Part shown: positions 1 through 8,553 of the stretch, in pieces
How the letters are laid out: every line of letters begins with the position of its first letter
Numbering within the stretch: the first letter of the stretch is position 1
From: Chitinophaga pinensis
Lineage (GTDB): Bacteria; Bacteroidota; Bacteroidia; Chitinophagales; Chitinophagaceae
Direction of reading: 5' to 3'
Assembly (NCBI GenBank): GCA_943331145.2
Contig: CALQKL020000033.1
Coordinates: 1-14,648, forward strand
DNA length: 14,648 nucleotides
Notes under the pieces: model-generated
Databases searched by the model: none
Seen by the model: only the letters and a program-made list of their open reading frames with translations
What the model was told of the DNA's origin: nothing
Position numbers and translations under genes: made by a program

Positions 1-1
1 A

Positions 2-2623
2 ACGGCTACAACATCTCAAACGGTTTGTAACAATACTGCAATTGCCAATATAATATATACAATTGGTGGTAGTGGAAATGGCGCGGCCGTTACTGCTACT
101 TTGCCTCCCGGTGTTACTGGTGTTTTCAATGCAGGTGTATTTACAATAAGCGGAACACCTACTGCTTCAGGTACTTTCAACTATACGGTAAGTACGGTTA
201 GTCCTTGTGCAAATGTCTCTCTAAGCGGAAGCATTACGGTGCTTGCTCAACCAACAATTGCAACATCTACGCCTACAACTCAAACCGTTTGTTCGAATAA
301 TGCAATAAGCAGTATGATTTTTACTTTAGGAGGAAGTGCGACAAACGCAGCCATTACAGGAACATTACCTACAGGGGTTTCGGGTAGCTATGATGCAACA
401 ACATCAACGTATACAATTTCTGGAACGCCAACCAATACGGGCACTTTCAACTTTACAGTAAACACTGTAAGTGTTTGTACCAATACTTCAATCAATGCAA
501 CATTAATCGTAAATCCTGGTCCAACAATTTCTCTTGCAACTCAAGCATCTACAACTAGTCAGACGGTTTGTAACAACGCTGCCATTGCAAATATTGCTTA
601 CAATATTGGAGGTAGTGGAACAGGCGCAAATGTATCAGGTTTACCTGCAGGTGTAACTGGGTCTTATAATTTAGGTGTGTTTACCATCAGTGGTTCACCA
701 ACAGTTTCTGGCGTTTTCAATTATACCGTGAATACCGAAAGTCCTTGTGCTAATTTATCATTAACAGGAACCATTACGGTATTGGCTTTGCCAACTATAA
801 CTTTATCGACACCCGCTTCAACTGCAAACCAATCGATTTGTATTAATAGTGCGTTAACTACAATTGAATACACATTTGGAGGTAGCGCTACTGGTGCAAC
901 ATTAACTGGAACTTTACCAGCTGGTGTTACTGGCTCATTTAACGCAGGTGTGTTTACAATCAGTGGAACACCTACAGTTTCAGGCGTATTTAATTTTACA
1001 ATAACCAGTGTTAGTGTATGTAACAACGTTAATTTAAGTGGCACCATTACTGTAAATGCATTACCTGTAGCTGCATTTACATTTAGTAATATCAGATGTA
1101 CAGGAGATGCTGTAATATTTACGGATGCTTCAACACCTAATGCAGCAAATATCAACCAATGGCAATGGGTTTTTGGAGATGGACAAACACAAACCACAAC
1201 AACTCCTGGAACAGTAACCAATACTTATGGTTCTGCAACTACATATCCAGTTCAGCTTACCATTACCAATTCAAATGGTTGTGTTAGTGTACCGACTATA
1301 ATTCAAGTTACAATCAATCCTAAGCCAATAACTGGCTTTAGTTTTACAGATGTTTGTATACCTACTGGTTCTGCAGTGTTTACAGATAATAGTACGATTG
1401 CTTCTGGAACAATAAATCAATGGTCATGGAATTTTGGTGACGCTTCTCCTTTAGTAACAGTTCAAAATCCTACCCACGTGTATACAACCGGTGGAACGTA
1501 TAATGTTACTTTGTCTGCAACTTCAGCATTGGGCTGTATCAAAGATTCTACAAGAAGTATCGTGGTTTACAATGCACCAACAGCTTCTTTTACAATTAAT
1601 AATGTAGGAAATGTTTGTAGCAATACCGCATTGAACATCTCCAATACAAGTGTGGTAAATGGATTCGGTACAATAAATTTAGTAGAAATTTACTGGGATT
1701 TTAATGGTAATCCAGGATTGGTATTGACAGATAATACACCTACTACCGGAGAAGTATATACGCATAATTATCCGGTGTTTGGCACTCCTGCAACTGTCAC
1801 TTACAAAGTGTTGATTAAAGCATACAGTGGTAATGGATGTGTTGGAGAATATTATCAAGACATTACGGTTTATGCTGCACCAGATGTTCAGTTTGATCCG
1901 ATTAGTCAAGTTTGTCAGGAAATTCCTGCAGTAACATTATCAACTGCATTTGACGTGTTTAACAACACAGGTGTAGGTACTTATTCTGGTGATGGAATTA
2001 CAGCAAGTCCTGTATTAATTCCAGCAAATGCCGGAACAGGCAATCACACCATTTCATATCTTTTTGTAGCGTCTAATGGTTGTCGTGATTCAGCAACACA
2101 AATCATCACCATTAATCCAACACCAATTTTTGATTTAGGTCCAGATAGAAATATTTTAGAAGGAGATCAGGTTACTTTGACGCCACTAACAGCTACGGGT
2201 AATGCCTTGAGTTATCTTTGGAGCCCGGGAACATATCTAAGCAGTGTCAATATTGCTGCTCCAGTTTGTGCGCCTAATAATGATATAACTTATATCGTAA
2301 AAGTAATTTCAGCTGATGGATGTAAGGCTGAAGACGATTTGTCTATCAAAGTGGTTAGGGATTTCGTAGTACCAAATACATTTACACCTAATGGAGATGG
2401 CATAAATGATGTATGGAAAATAGAAAACTTGTCGTTGTATCCATATTATCACATACAGGTGTTTAATAGATATGGACAAGTAATGTATGATACTAAAGAT
2501 TATACAAATCCTTGGAATGGAACTATACAAGGTAAACCATTGCCTTCGGGAACTTATTATTATATTGTAGATCTTGGCGGATCACGTAAAACAAAGAAAG
2601 GATACGTAACGATAATTAGATAA
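2..2623 (+). CDS. Large surface adhesin with Ig-like repeats, PKD domains and type B T9SS C-terminal domain (5' partial)
   Basis: The frame is open from base 2 with no credible start, so this is the last 873 residues of a longer protein. A TTG at 101 lies inside a repeat and is not a start. In order it shows four Ig-like repeats of 88-93 residues (about residues 6-353), each with a GxLPxGVxG core, an ISGTPT-like segment and two cysteines. Two PKD domains follow (about 356-525, with FGDGQ and FGDAS motifs), then a PKD-like domain (526-626) and two more Ig-like modules (627-705 and 706-787). The C-terminal domain (788-873) has TPNGDGIND, FNRYGQ, a W-N-G-T segment, LPSGTYYY and a terminal GYVTIIR. 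These are hallmarks of the gliding-motility-associated C-terminal family (TIGR04131), which directs type IX secretion to the surface. The next gene is PorP/SprF-like, as expected for this cargo class. An adhesive or matrix role is inferred; the ligand is unknown. Confidence 0.93.
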   Translation, partial: TATTSQTVCNNTAIANIIYTIGGSGNGAAVTATLPPGVTGVFNAGVFTISGTPTASGTFNYTVSTVSPCANVSLSGSITVLAQPTIATSTPTTQTVCSNNAISSMIFTLGGSATNAAITGTLPTGVSGSYDATTSTYTISGTPTNTGTFNFTVNTVSVCTNTSINATLIVNPGPTISLATQASTTSQTVCNNAAIANIAYNIGGSGTGANVSGLPAGVTGSYNLGVFTISGSPTVSGVFNYTVNTESPCANLSLTGTITVLALPTITLSTPASTANQSICINSALTTIEYTFGGSATGATLTGTLPAGVTGSFNAGVFTISGTPTVSGVFNFTITSVSVCNNVNLSGTITVNALPVAAFTFSNIRCTGDAVIFTDASTPNAANINQWQWVFGDGQTQTTTTPGTVTNTYGSATTYPVQLTITNSNGCVSVPTIIQVTINPKPITGFSFTDVCIPTGSAVFTDNSTIASGTINQWSWNFGDASPLVTVQNPTHVYTTGGTYNVTLSATSALGCIKDSTRSIVVYNAPTASFTINNVGNVCSNTALNISNTSVVNGFGTINLVEIYWDFNGNPGLVLTDNTPTTGEVYTHNYPVFGTPATVTYKVLIKAYSGNGCVGEYYQDITVYAAPDVQFDPISQVCQEIPAVTLSTAFDVFNNTGVGTYSGDGITASPVLIPANAGTGNHTISYLFVASNGCRDSATQIITINPTPIFDLGPDRNILEGDQVTLTPLTATGNALSYLWSPGTYLSSVNIAAPVCAPNNDITYIVKVISADGCKAEDDLSIKVVRDFVVPNTFTPNGDGINDVWKIENLSLYPYYHIQVFNRYGQVMYDTKDYTNPWNGTIQGKPLPSGTYYYIVDLGGSRKTKKGYVTIIR
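17..1060 (+). repeat. Four tandem Ig-like coding repeats (264-279 bp period) in an A-B-A-B order
   Basis: Four units start at the anchor Q-T/S-V/I-C at positions 17, 281, 560 and 830, giving spacings of 264, 279 and 270 bases. Units 1 and 3 resemble each other most: both open with QTVCNN followed by an A-I-A-N segment and close with SPCAN and an ITVLA linker. Units 2 and 4 share GTLP near the middle and close with SVC followed by a V-N linker. Base identity between units is only moderate, with many synonymous differences, so the array does not look freshly duplicated. It probably continues upstream of the window. Confidence 0.85.
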
Positions 2624-2672
2624 TCAATTAATAAACCGATATCTGATATTGAAGAAAATAAAAAATGAAACG

Positions 2673-3695
2673 ATGAAAAAGTTGTTATTAATTTTGAATT
2701 GTATGCTAGTTGTAAATTTAGCAATAGCTCAACAAAAACCTTATTATACCCAATACATTCTCAATAATTACATCATTAATCCCGCTTTTGCAGGTATTGA
2801 AAATTATACGGATATTAAGTTTAGTTATAGAAATCAATGGGCAGATTTAGAAGGTGCACCTGTTACAACTTACTTGACCATCAATAAACCATTTAGCAAA
2901 GAACAAGTACCTTCTACCGTAACCACAATGCAAACCGCGGAAGAGAATCCTTATGTAAACAATAATGATTTTGGCAATGTTGCTGCGCATCATGGTGGTG
3001 GGATTACTTTTATAACAGATAAAACGGGTTATATCAGTCGTACAACTTTCGGTTTCACATACGCATATCATAAACCAGTATCATCTCAATTCATTGTTGC
3101 AGCGGGTATTACAGGTGGATTTTCTAATGTTAATTTGGATAGAACAAAAATTGTTTGGGGAAGTTTAGATCCAAACGATCCGGCAATAGGATACAACAGT
3201 GGAGATTTAAGAAAAGTCATTCCAGAAATTAGTGCAGGCTTGGTACTTTACAACACTAATTTTTTTATTGGTGCTTCTGCATTAAATGTCGTACCAGGAA
3301 AAGTGAATTTTGTAAAAAATGACATTTATGGAGACTTCTTCAAACCACATGTTTTTGTTCAAACAGGATATAAGATTTATTTAAATGAAGACTTTTTTGT
3401 TGTGCCTTCTGCATCGCTACAATTCATCAACCCTCTACCCATGTTTGTTCATTTGAATGCAAAAATGAACTACAAAAATTTAGCGTGGATTGGCGCGGGA
3501 TATAGATTGAAAGATAATCTTAGTGGTTTGGCGGTAATGTCGGGAATTAATGTAGCAAAAACAATCAATGTGAGTTACGCATACAATTCTACAGTGAATT
3601 CCAGATTGAAAACTTATGTAGGCAATACACATGAAATAGTTGTTGGTATTTCAGTTGGGAAAAAACCAGAAAGTTGCCCAACAAATATTTGGTAA
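2673..3695 (+). CDS. PorP/SprF family type IX secretion-associated outer-membrane protein
   Basis: The product is a 340-residue exported protein. I start it at the ATG at 2673, which gives a clean signal peptide (MKKLLLILN, hydrophobic core, cleavage near AIAQ). The in-frame TTG at 2649 would add eight charged residues before that peptide. Just after the signal comes the family signature: YYTQYILNNYIINPAFAG, then FSYRNQWADLEGAP and a segment on incoming chains (TYLTINKPF). The rest alternates short beta strands and ends in ISVGKK, in keeping with a predicted outer-membrane beta barrel. PorP/SprF-family proteins are associated with type IX secretion, and SprF-like members are needed for surface delivery of neighbouring type B cargo such as SprB. 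It lies 49 bases after the adhesin, so it probably serves that protein. Which cargo it serves is inferred from position. Confidence 0.9.
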   Translation: MKKLLLILNCMLVVNLAIAQQKPYYTQYILNNYIINPAFAGIENYTDIKFSYRNQWADLEGAPVTTYLTINKPFSKEQVPSTVTTMQTAEENPYVNNNDFGNVAAHHGGGITFITDKTGYISRTTFGFTYAYHKPVSSQFIVAAGITGGFSNVNLDRTKIVWGSLDPNDPAIGYNSGDLRKVIPEISAGLVLYNTNFFIGASALNVVPGKVNFVKNDIYGDFFKPHVFVQTGYKIYLNEDFFVVPSASLQFINPLPMFVHLNAKMNYKNLAWIGAGYRLKDNLSGLAVMSGINVAKTINVSYAYNSTVNSRLKTYVGNTHEIVVGISVGKKPESCPTNIW

Positions 3696-3720
3696 TTTTT
3701 TGTTGTAAAATTTTAAAACG

Positions 3721-5184
3721 ATGCATCAGGCCAATTTTTTTTACAGCAGGTTTTTACTAATGATCAAAATTTTGTGCCTATTCTTTGTAATTTTTAGTTT
3801 TATTTCATGTGCTTCCTATCAACGAAATTATCCTTATTATAAAGAAATACATCAAACACCAATTGCATTTCCAGGTGCTGAAGGTTTTGGAAAATATACA
3901 ACAGGTGGGCGTGGTGGTAAGGTTCTTATAGTAGATAATTTAGATGATGAAGGCCCAGGCAGTTTTCGTGAAGCCGCAGAGTCTAACTTTCCTAGAATCA
4001 TTGTTTTTTCAGTAGCAGGAACGATACATCTTCAAAAAAAAATTATCATTAAAAGCAATGCTACCATTGCGGGCCATTCTGCACCTGGAGATGGAATCTG
4101 TTTTGCGGATAAGTCGATTTCTTTAGGAGGAGACAACATCATTGTAAGGTTTCTTAGATTCAGACTTGGCGATAAATTTCAGAATGGCGGTAAAGTTGAT
4201 GGCAGTGGTAGTGATGATGCATTTGGTGGAACTAGAAGAAAAAATATCATTATTGATCATTGCAGTTTTAGCTGGAGCACAGATGAAGCGTTTAGTATTT
4301 ATGCAGGCGATAGTACAAGTGTTCAATGGAATTTAATTTCAGAGCCGCTTAATTATTCTTATCATTTTGAACAAGGTGATTCCGATTTTGAAAATCATGG
4401 ATTCGGTGGTATCTGGGGAGGGGTTCACGCTAGTTTTCATCATAATTTATTTGCACATTGTAATAGCCGAACGCCACGATTTAATGGCATTAGGCACACA
4501 AAAGAAGAGAACTGCGATTTTAGCAACAATGTAATTTATAATTGGGGCGGTAATAATGTACATGCAGGTGAGGGTGGGCATTACAACATTGTCAACAATT
4601 ATTACAAACCCGGTCCATCAACGAAAAAATCCAGACTCAGCTATATGGTTAATCCTTTTCGCCGGAATGATATACCTTTTGGAAAATGGTATGTGAATGG
4701 AAACATAATGGAAGGGAATCAATCGTTGAGCAAGGATAATGCACTAGGAATTAATCTCAGCGATCCATTGCCGGAAGATAAGTATGAACATGTGATTGTG
4801 AAAACTCCCTTTGCATTTATGAGTACATCTTTACAATCTGCAGAAAAAGCATACGAAGCAATATTGTCCGATGTTGGTTGTACATTTCCTGCAAGAGATA
4901 CTTTGGATAAAAGAATTTTGAATGATGTAAAAAATGGAACTGGCAGAATAATTGATGTGCAAGGCGGATACCCGCATGGTACTGCATTTGAACAAACTGA
5001 AAATGCTTGGCCTTATTTAAGAGCTGGTAAATCTATTGAAGATGCAGACCTTGATGGAATGTCTGATGAATGGGAAAAATCAAAAGGTTTGAATCCATTA
5101 AATAATGATGCTTCTTTGTTTCAGTTGTCTAAAAAATATACTAACGTTGAAGTGTACCTGAATCAACTGTTGAAAAAAAATTAA
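3721..5184 (+). CDS. Pectate lyase, PL1-type, predicted lipoprotein
   Basis: A beta-helix lyase predicted to cut polygalacturonate by beta-elimination, leaving 4,5-unsaturated ends. The 487-residue product has a hydrophobic leader ending in FISC, making Cys30 a likely lipid attachment site. A second ATG at 3760 gives a shorter leader (Cys17) and is a serious alternative start. The mature part opens with AFPGAEGFG and GGRGGK, the standard opening of Bacteroidota PL1 lyases. It then shows DNLDDEGPGSFREA (about 72-85), AGHSAPGDG (118-125), IIIDHCSFSWSTDE (176-189) and an SRTPRFNG segment (249-256) whose Arg residues fit the PL1 R-x-P-R catalytic region. The end (441-487) has DADLDGMSDEWE, a calcium-loop-like motif, then YTNVEVYLN. 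The gene starts 25 bases after the PorP/SprF gene and 24 bases before the acetylesterase. Family assignment is firm; the exact pectin fraction cut is not. Confidence 0.9.
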   Translation: MHQANFFYSRFLLMIKILCLFFVIFSFISCASYQRNYPYYKEIHQTPIAFPGAEGFGKYTTGGRGGKVLIVDNLDDEGPGSFREAAESNFPRIIVFSVAGTIHLQKKIIIKSNATIAGHSAPGDGICFADKSISLGGDNIIVRFLRFRLGDKFQNGGKVDGSGSDDAFGGTRRKNIIIDHCSFSWSTDEAFSIYAGDSTSVQWNLISEPLNYSYHFEQGDSDFENHGFGGIWGGVHASFHHNLFAHCNSRTPRFNGIRHTKEENCDFSNNVIYNWGGNNVHAGEGGHYNIVNNYYKPGPSTKKSRLSYMVNPFRRNDIPFGKWYVNGNIMEGNQSLSKDNALGINLSDPLPEDKYEHVIVKTPFAFMSTSLQSAEKAYEAILSDVGCTFPARDTLDKRILNDVKNGTGRIIDVQGGYPHGTAFEQTENAWPYLRAGKSIEDADLDGMSDEWEKSKGLNPLNNDASLFQLSKKYTNVEVYLNQLLKKN

Positions 5185-5208
5185 GTGATTAAAATAAAAC
5201 AATAGAAA

Positions 5209-5964
5209 ATGAAAAAAATAATTTTTATCATTACCATTATCTCAATGATGTCTATGATATTACCTCCCGAAAAAAAAATAACCATCTGGATGTGTGGTGA
5301 TAGTACAATGAGTATAAAAGAAACGGGCGTTTATCCAGAAACAGGATGGGGGATGCCATTTGTTTATTTCTGGGATTCTGCTTATTTAAAAGTCGTTAAT
5401 AAAGCAAAAAATGGAAGAAGCACAAAAACGTTTATCTCTGAAAACATTTGGCAATCCGTTATTGATAATGTAAAAGAAGACGATTTTGTGTTTATCGAAT
5501 TTGGCCACAACGATGAATCAAAAGAAAAAACAGAAAGGTATACAACTGTAGATGAGTATAAATCTAATTTAGCGAGTTTTGTAAATCAATCAAGAGCAAA
5601 AAAAGCCATTCCAGTTTTGTTTACACCCGTAAGCAGACGCAAGTTTAGCAAAGATGGTATTGCATTAGAAACACATCAACTATATACAGCAGCCATGATA
5701 TCCCTGGCTGATTCTTTAAAAGTTCCAATCATTGATTTGGATTCAAAAACAAGAGGTTTGTATCAGCAATTTGGTGATTCAACATCAAAACTACTTTTTC
5801 TACAATTGAAACCAGGAGAACATCCCAATTATCCAAATGGTAAAGAAGACAATACACATTTCTCGGAATTAGGAGCCAGACTTACATCACAAATGGCGTT
5901 GAAAGAACTGCTATCGCTATATCCCAGTTTAAAAGAATATTTGGTTAAACCCATAAAGAAATAA
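5209..5964 (+). CDS. Rhamnogalacturonan acetylesterase (CE12-type SGNH hydrolase)
   Basis: Predicted to remove acetyl groups from rhamnogalacturonan or homogalacturonan so that lyases and hydrolases can act. The 251-residue protein shows all SGNH blocks: GDST at 30-33 with nucleophile Ser32, an NGRST segment at 68-72 (block II Gly69), FGHND at 98-102 (block III Asn101), and DNTH at 214-217 supplying Asp214 and His217. The tail LGARLTSQMA is typical of the family. The N-terminus is a hydrophobic leader (KKIIFIITIIS) but lacks a clear A-x-A cleavage site, and a run of nine A bases encodes the lysines just after it. Only one base separates its stop from the next ATG, so translation of the methylesterase is probably coupled to it. 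Length and motifs match the single-domain form of the family. Confidence 0.9.
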   Translation: MKKIIFIITIISMMSMILPPEKKITIWMCGDSTMSIKETGVYPETGWGMPFVYFWDSAYLKVVNKAKNGRSTKTFISENIWQSVIDNVKEDDFVFIEFGHNDESKEKTERYTTVDEYKSNLASFVNQSRAKKAIPVLFTPVSRRKFSKDGIALETHQLYTAAMISLADSLKVPIIDLDSKTRGLYQQFGDSTSKLLFLQLKPGEHPNYPNGKEDNTHFSELGARLTSQMALKELLSLYPSLKEYLVKPIKK

Positions 5965-5965
5965 C

Positions 5966-6916
5966 ATGCATCGTATCTTCTATTTATTGATTTGCATCTC
6001 TTTATGTTGTTCCTGTTCTGGTACAAAATGGATTGTGGCTAAAGATGGATCTTCAAAATACTCTTCTATACAATCTGCATTGGATGCTGTGCCAGAAGGT
6101 AATGTAAATAGAATTGTTATTTCTATTAAGCCAGGCGTATATAAAGAAGTGCTCACAATTGATTCACGTAAATCAAATATAACGTTGAAGGGTAGTGGCT
6201 CAAAAAATACGATCATCACTTTCGACAATCATGCAGGTAAAAAAGTCGAGAATGGAGATACTATAAACACATGGACTTCCGCAACTGTTTTTGTGTATGG
6301 CAATGATTTCAGAGCGGAGGGTATTTCATTTAATAACAATGCTGGTTTTAAAGCTGGTCAAGCTGTTGCTTTGAGGGTTGAGGGAAATCGCGCTTCATTT
6401 TTTAACTGCGACATGACAGGCTTTCAGGATGTTTTGTTTTTGAGTGGAAACGGTGTGAAACAATATTTTAACAACTGTTACATAGAAGGCACAACTGATT
6501 TTATTTTCGGTGCTGCCACCGCAGTGTTTGACAGTTGTATTATTCATAGCAAAAAGAACTCTCATGTTACAGCAGCATCAACCAATAGCATCATTCCATT
6601 TGGTTTTGTATTTAGAAATTGCACTTTAACTGCTGACAGTGGTCTGAATAAAGTTTCTTTAGGTCGTCCGTGGAGTCCAACTGCGAGTGTTACTTATTTA
6701 AATTGTTATTTAGGAAATCACATTATACCCGAAGGATGGAACAATTGGAAAAATCCTGCTAATGAAACTACTGCTAGATATGCAGAATATAACTCATCTG
6801 GGCCAGGAGCAAACAATGAAGCAAGAGTAAAATGGAGTAAACAGCTTAATGATGAAGAAGCTAAAAAATATACTTTAATAAATATACTAGGGAGCTGGAA
6901 TCCAACGGCTGATTAA
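5966..6916 (+). CDS. Pectin methylesterase (CE8), predicted lipoprotein
   Basis: Predicted to hydrolyse methyl esters of homogalacturonan, releasing methanol and exposing acid groups for the neighbouring lyase and hydrolases. The 316-residue protein carries the full CE8 set: GQAVALRV (Gln132), FQDVLF (Gln154, Asp155), EGTTDFIFG (nucleophile Asp178) and LGRPW (Arg234, Trp236). The N-terminus is a short hydrophobic leader with a cysteine cluster (CCSCSG); Cys17 is the likeliest lipid site, implying anchoring to a membrane, probably the outer one. The sequence between (SSIQSALDAVPEG, then VISIKPGVYKE) is the usual first beta-helix turn. The start is one base after the acetylesterase stop, and the GH43 gene follows after 19 bases. 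All catalytic residues are present, so it should be active. It is far closer to the textbook CE8 pattern than the second CE8-type gene at 12770. Confidence 0.92.
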   Translation: MHRIFYLLICISLCCSCSGTKWIVAKDGSSKYSSIQSALDAVPEGNVNRIVISIKPGVYKEVLTIDSRKSNITLKGSGSKNTIITFDNHAGKKVENGDTINTWTSATVFVYGNDFRAEGISFNNNAGFKAGQAVALRVEGNRASFFNCDMTGFQDVLFLSGNGVKQYFNNCYIEGTTDFIFGAATAVFDSCIIHSKKNSHVTAASTNSIIPFGFVFRNCTLTADSGLNKVSLGRPWSPTASVTYLNCYLGNHIIPEGWNNWKNPANETTARYAEYNSSGPGANNEARVKWSKQLNDEEAKKYTLINILGSWNPTAD

Positions 6917-6935
6917 TGGAAAGAAATAATTTTTT

Positions 6936-8513
6936 ATGAATAGAATAAAACAATTTTTAAATTTCATTTCACTTCTTTGTGTGGTAATGATGATGTTAAA
7001 TAGTATGCCTATTTATGCACAGTTTCAAAATCCTGTTTTGCATAAAGATTATAGTGATCCAGATGCTATTCGTGTAGGAGATACTTACATCATGACAGCT
7101 TCAAGTTTTAATCATACGCCAGGTTTGCCAATTTTGACTTCAAAAGATTTGGTGAATTGGACATTGAAAGGTTATGCACTTAATAAATTAGTTCCTGAAG
7201 AATATTTCAAAACAGTTAGACATGGTGCTGGTGTTTGGGCGCCAGCAATTAGATATCATAACAACTCATTTTACATTTTTTACCCAGACCCTGATTTTGG
7301 TATTTATATGATTAAATCTAAAAATTATTTAGGGCCTTGGACAGAACCAGTTTTGATATTGCCAGGTAAAGGATTGATAGATCCTTGTCCTTTTTGGGAT
7401 GGTAACGGTAAAGCATACTTGATACATGCGTATGCAGGAAGTAGAGCTGGCATAAAAAGTATTTTGACCATTAGAAGCATGAATAATGAAGGAACCAAAG
7501 TCAATGAAGATGGTCGAATTGTTTATGATGGTCATATCATAGATCCTACAATCGAAGGACCCAAATTATACAAGCGAAATAACTATTATTACATTTTCGC
7601 TCCAGCTGGTGGAGTAGGAACGGGTTGGCAAACTATTTTAAGAAGTAAAAATATTTTTGGTCCCTACGAAAGAAAAGTAGTATTGGCACAAGGCAAAACA
7701 GATGTCAATGGTCCGCATCAAGGTGCTTGGGTAGAGTCGCCACAAGGCAAAGATTGGTTTCTTCATTTTCAGGATAAAGATGCATACGGTAGGATAGTTC
7801 ATCTCCAACCAATGATTTGGAAAAATGATTGGCCGGTAATTGGCAATGATGATGATGGAGATGGAATAGGGGAACCAACAAATAGTTCTGCAAATAAAAA
7901 TTCAGGAATTAAATACCATTTTGTAGAAAATTTTGATTCTGTAAAAAGTTTGGAATGGCAATGGCAAGCGAATGCTGGATTGGAATGGAGCTACATACAT
8001 AATAATCAATTGAGATTATTTGCACATAGTATTGTTGACTCCGCCAAAAACAAATACAACTTTCCCAATTTGTTGATGCAAAAATTTCCTTCAACAAGTT
8101 TTGAAGCAATTACAAAAATTAATTTTGACAGATTGAATAATGATGAAGATGCAGGGTTGATTGTTTTTGGATATGACTATTTCTGGATTGGTATTCAAAA
8201 ACGAAAGGATACTTGTTATCTGGTAATGGTAGATTGTAAAAATGCGGATAAAGGCAGTAAAGAACACTTTATTATTCTTGATACTTTGGTTAATGTTAAA
8301 AATGGGGTTTATTTAAAATTGAACGTTACAGAAAATGCCAATCTCGAATTCAGTTATAGTATGGATGGAAAAGATTTCAAATCAATAGTGGATAAATTCA
8401 AAGCAAAACAAGGGAAATGGGTTGGCGCAAAATTTGGATTGTTTGCATCAGGGATGAAAAAGACAAATGATTGTGGTGCTGTCGATTTTGATTTTTTTGA
8501 AGTTAATTTTTAA
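6936..8513 (+). CDS. Glycoside hydrolase family 43 (arabinosidase/xylosidase/galactosidase type) with C-terminal beta-sandwich
   Basis: A 525-residue exported enzyme predicted to trim arabinose, xylose or galactose from pectin side chains. A signal peptide ends near YAQ (about residue 29). The five-bladed propeller (about 31-315) carries the three GH43 acids in context: Asp41 in YSDPDAI, Asp149 in IDPCPFWD and Glu207 in TIEGPKLY. NGPHQGAWV (258-266) places His261 at the centre where the family binds a metal ion. An acidic loop, DDDGDGIGEP (305-314), closes the propeller. Residues about 328-525 (starting FVENFDS) form a second domain resembling the concanavalin-like beta-sandwich found in multi-domain GH43 proteins. 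The substrate cannot be fixed from sequence alone, since GH43 covers several specificities, but the pectin neighbours favour arabinan or arabinogalactan decorations. Confidence 0.88.
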   Translation: MNRIKQFLNFISLLCVVMMMLNSMPIYAQFQNPVLHKDYSDPDAIRVGDTYIMTASSFNHTPGLPILTSKDLVNWTLKGYALNKLVPEEYFKTVRHGAGVWAPAIRYHNNSFYIFYPDPDFGIYMIKSKNYLGPWTEPVLILPGKGLIDPCPFWDGNGKAYLIHAYAGSRAGIKSILTIRSMNNEGTKVNEDGRIVYDGHIIDPTIEGPKLYKRNNYYYIFAPAGGVGTGWQTILRSKNIFGPYERKVVLAQGKTDVNGPHQGAWVESPQGKDWFLHFQDKDAYGRIVHLQPMIWKNDWPVIGNDDDGDGIGEPTNSSANKNSGIKYHFVENFDSVKSLEWQWQANAGLEWSYIHNNQLRLFAHSIVDSAKNKYNFPNLLMQKFPSTSFEAITKINFDRLNNDEDAGLIVFGYDYFWIGIQKRKDTCYLVMVDCKNADKGSKEHFIILDTLVNVKNGVYLKLNVTENANLEFSYSMDGKDFKSIVDKFKAKQGKWVGAKFGLFASGMKKTNDCGAVDFDFFEVNF

Positions 8514-8553
8514 TTAGAAAATCTTTTTATTGAAAACGGTTAAAAATATTTTT

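Noticed and set aside
17..1060. Regular repeats that might suggest a CRISPR or non-coding satellite
   Set aside because: The units are 264-279 bases, diverged at synonymous sites and in frame with an Ig-like protein; there are no short identical repeats with unique spacers.
721..1221. 166-codon open frame on the minus strand
   Set aside because: It lies wholly inside the adhesin repeats and first PKD domain. Its translation has no recognisable domain, and its length follows from the low stop density opposite Thr/Val-rich coding sequence.
2649..2672. TTG start for the PorP/SprF gene
   Set aside because: It only adds a charged stretch before a complete signal peptide that begins at the ATG at 2673.
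8530..8553. TTG start for the NTF2-like gene
   Set aside because: The ATG at 8554 begins a compact signal peptide; the extra eight residues add nothing recognisable.
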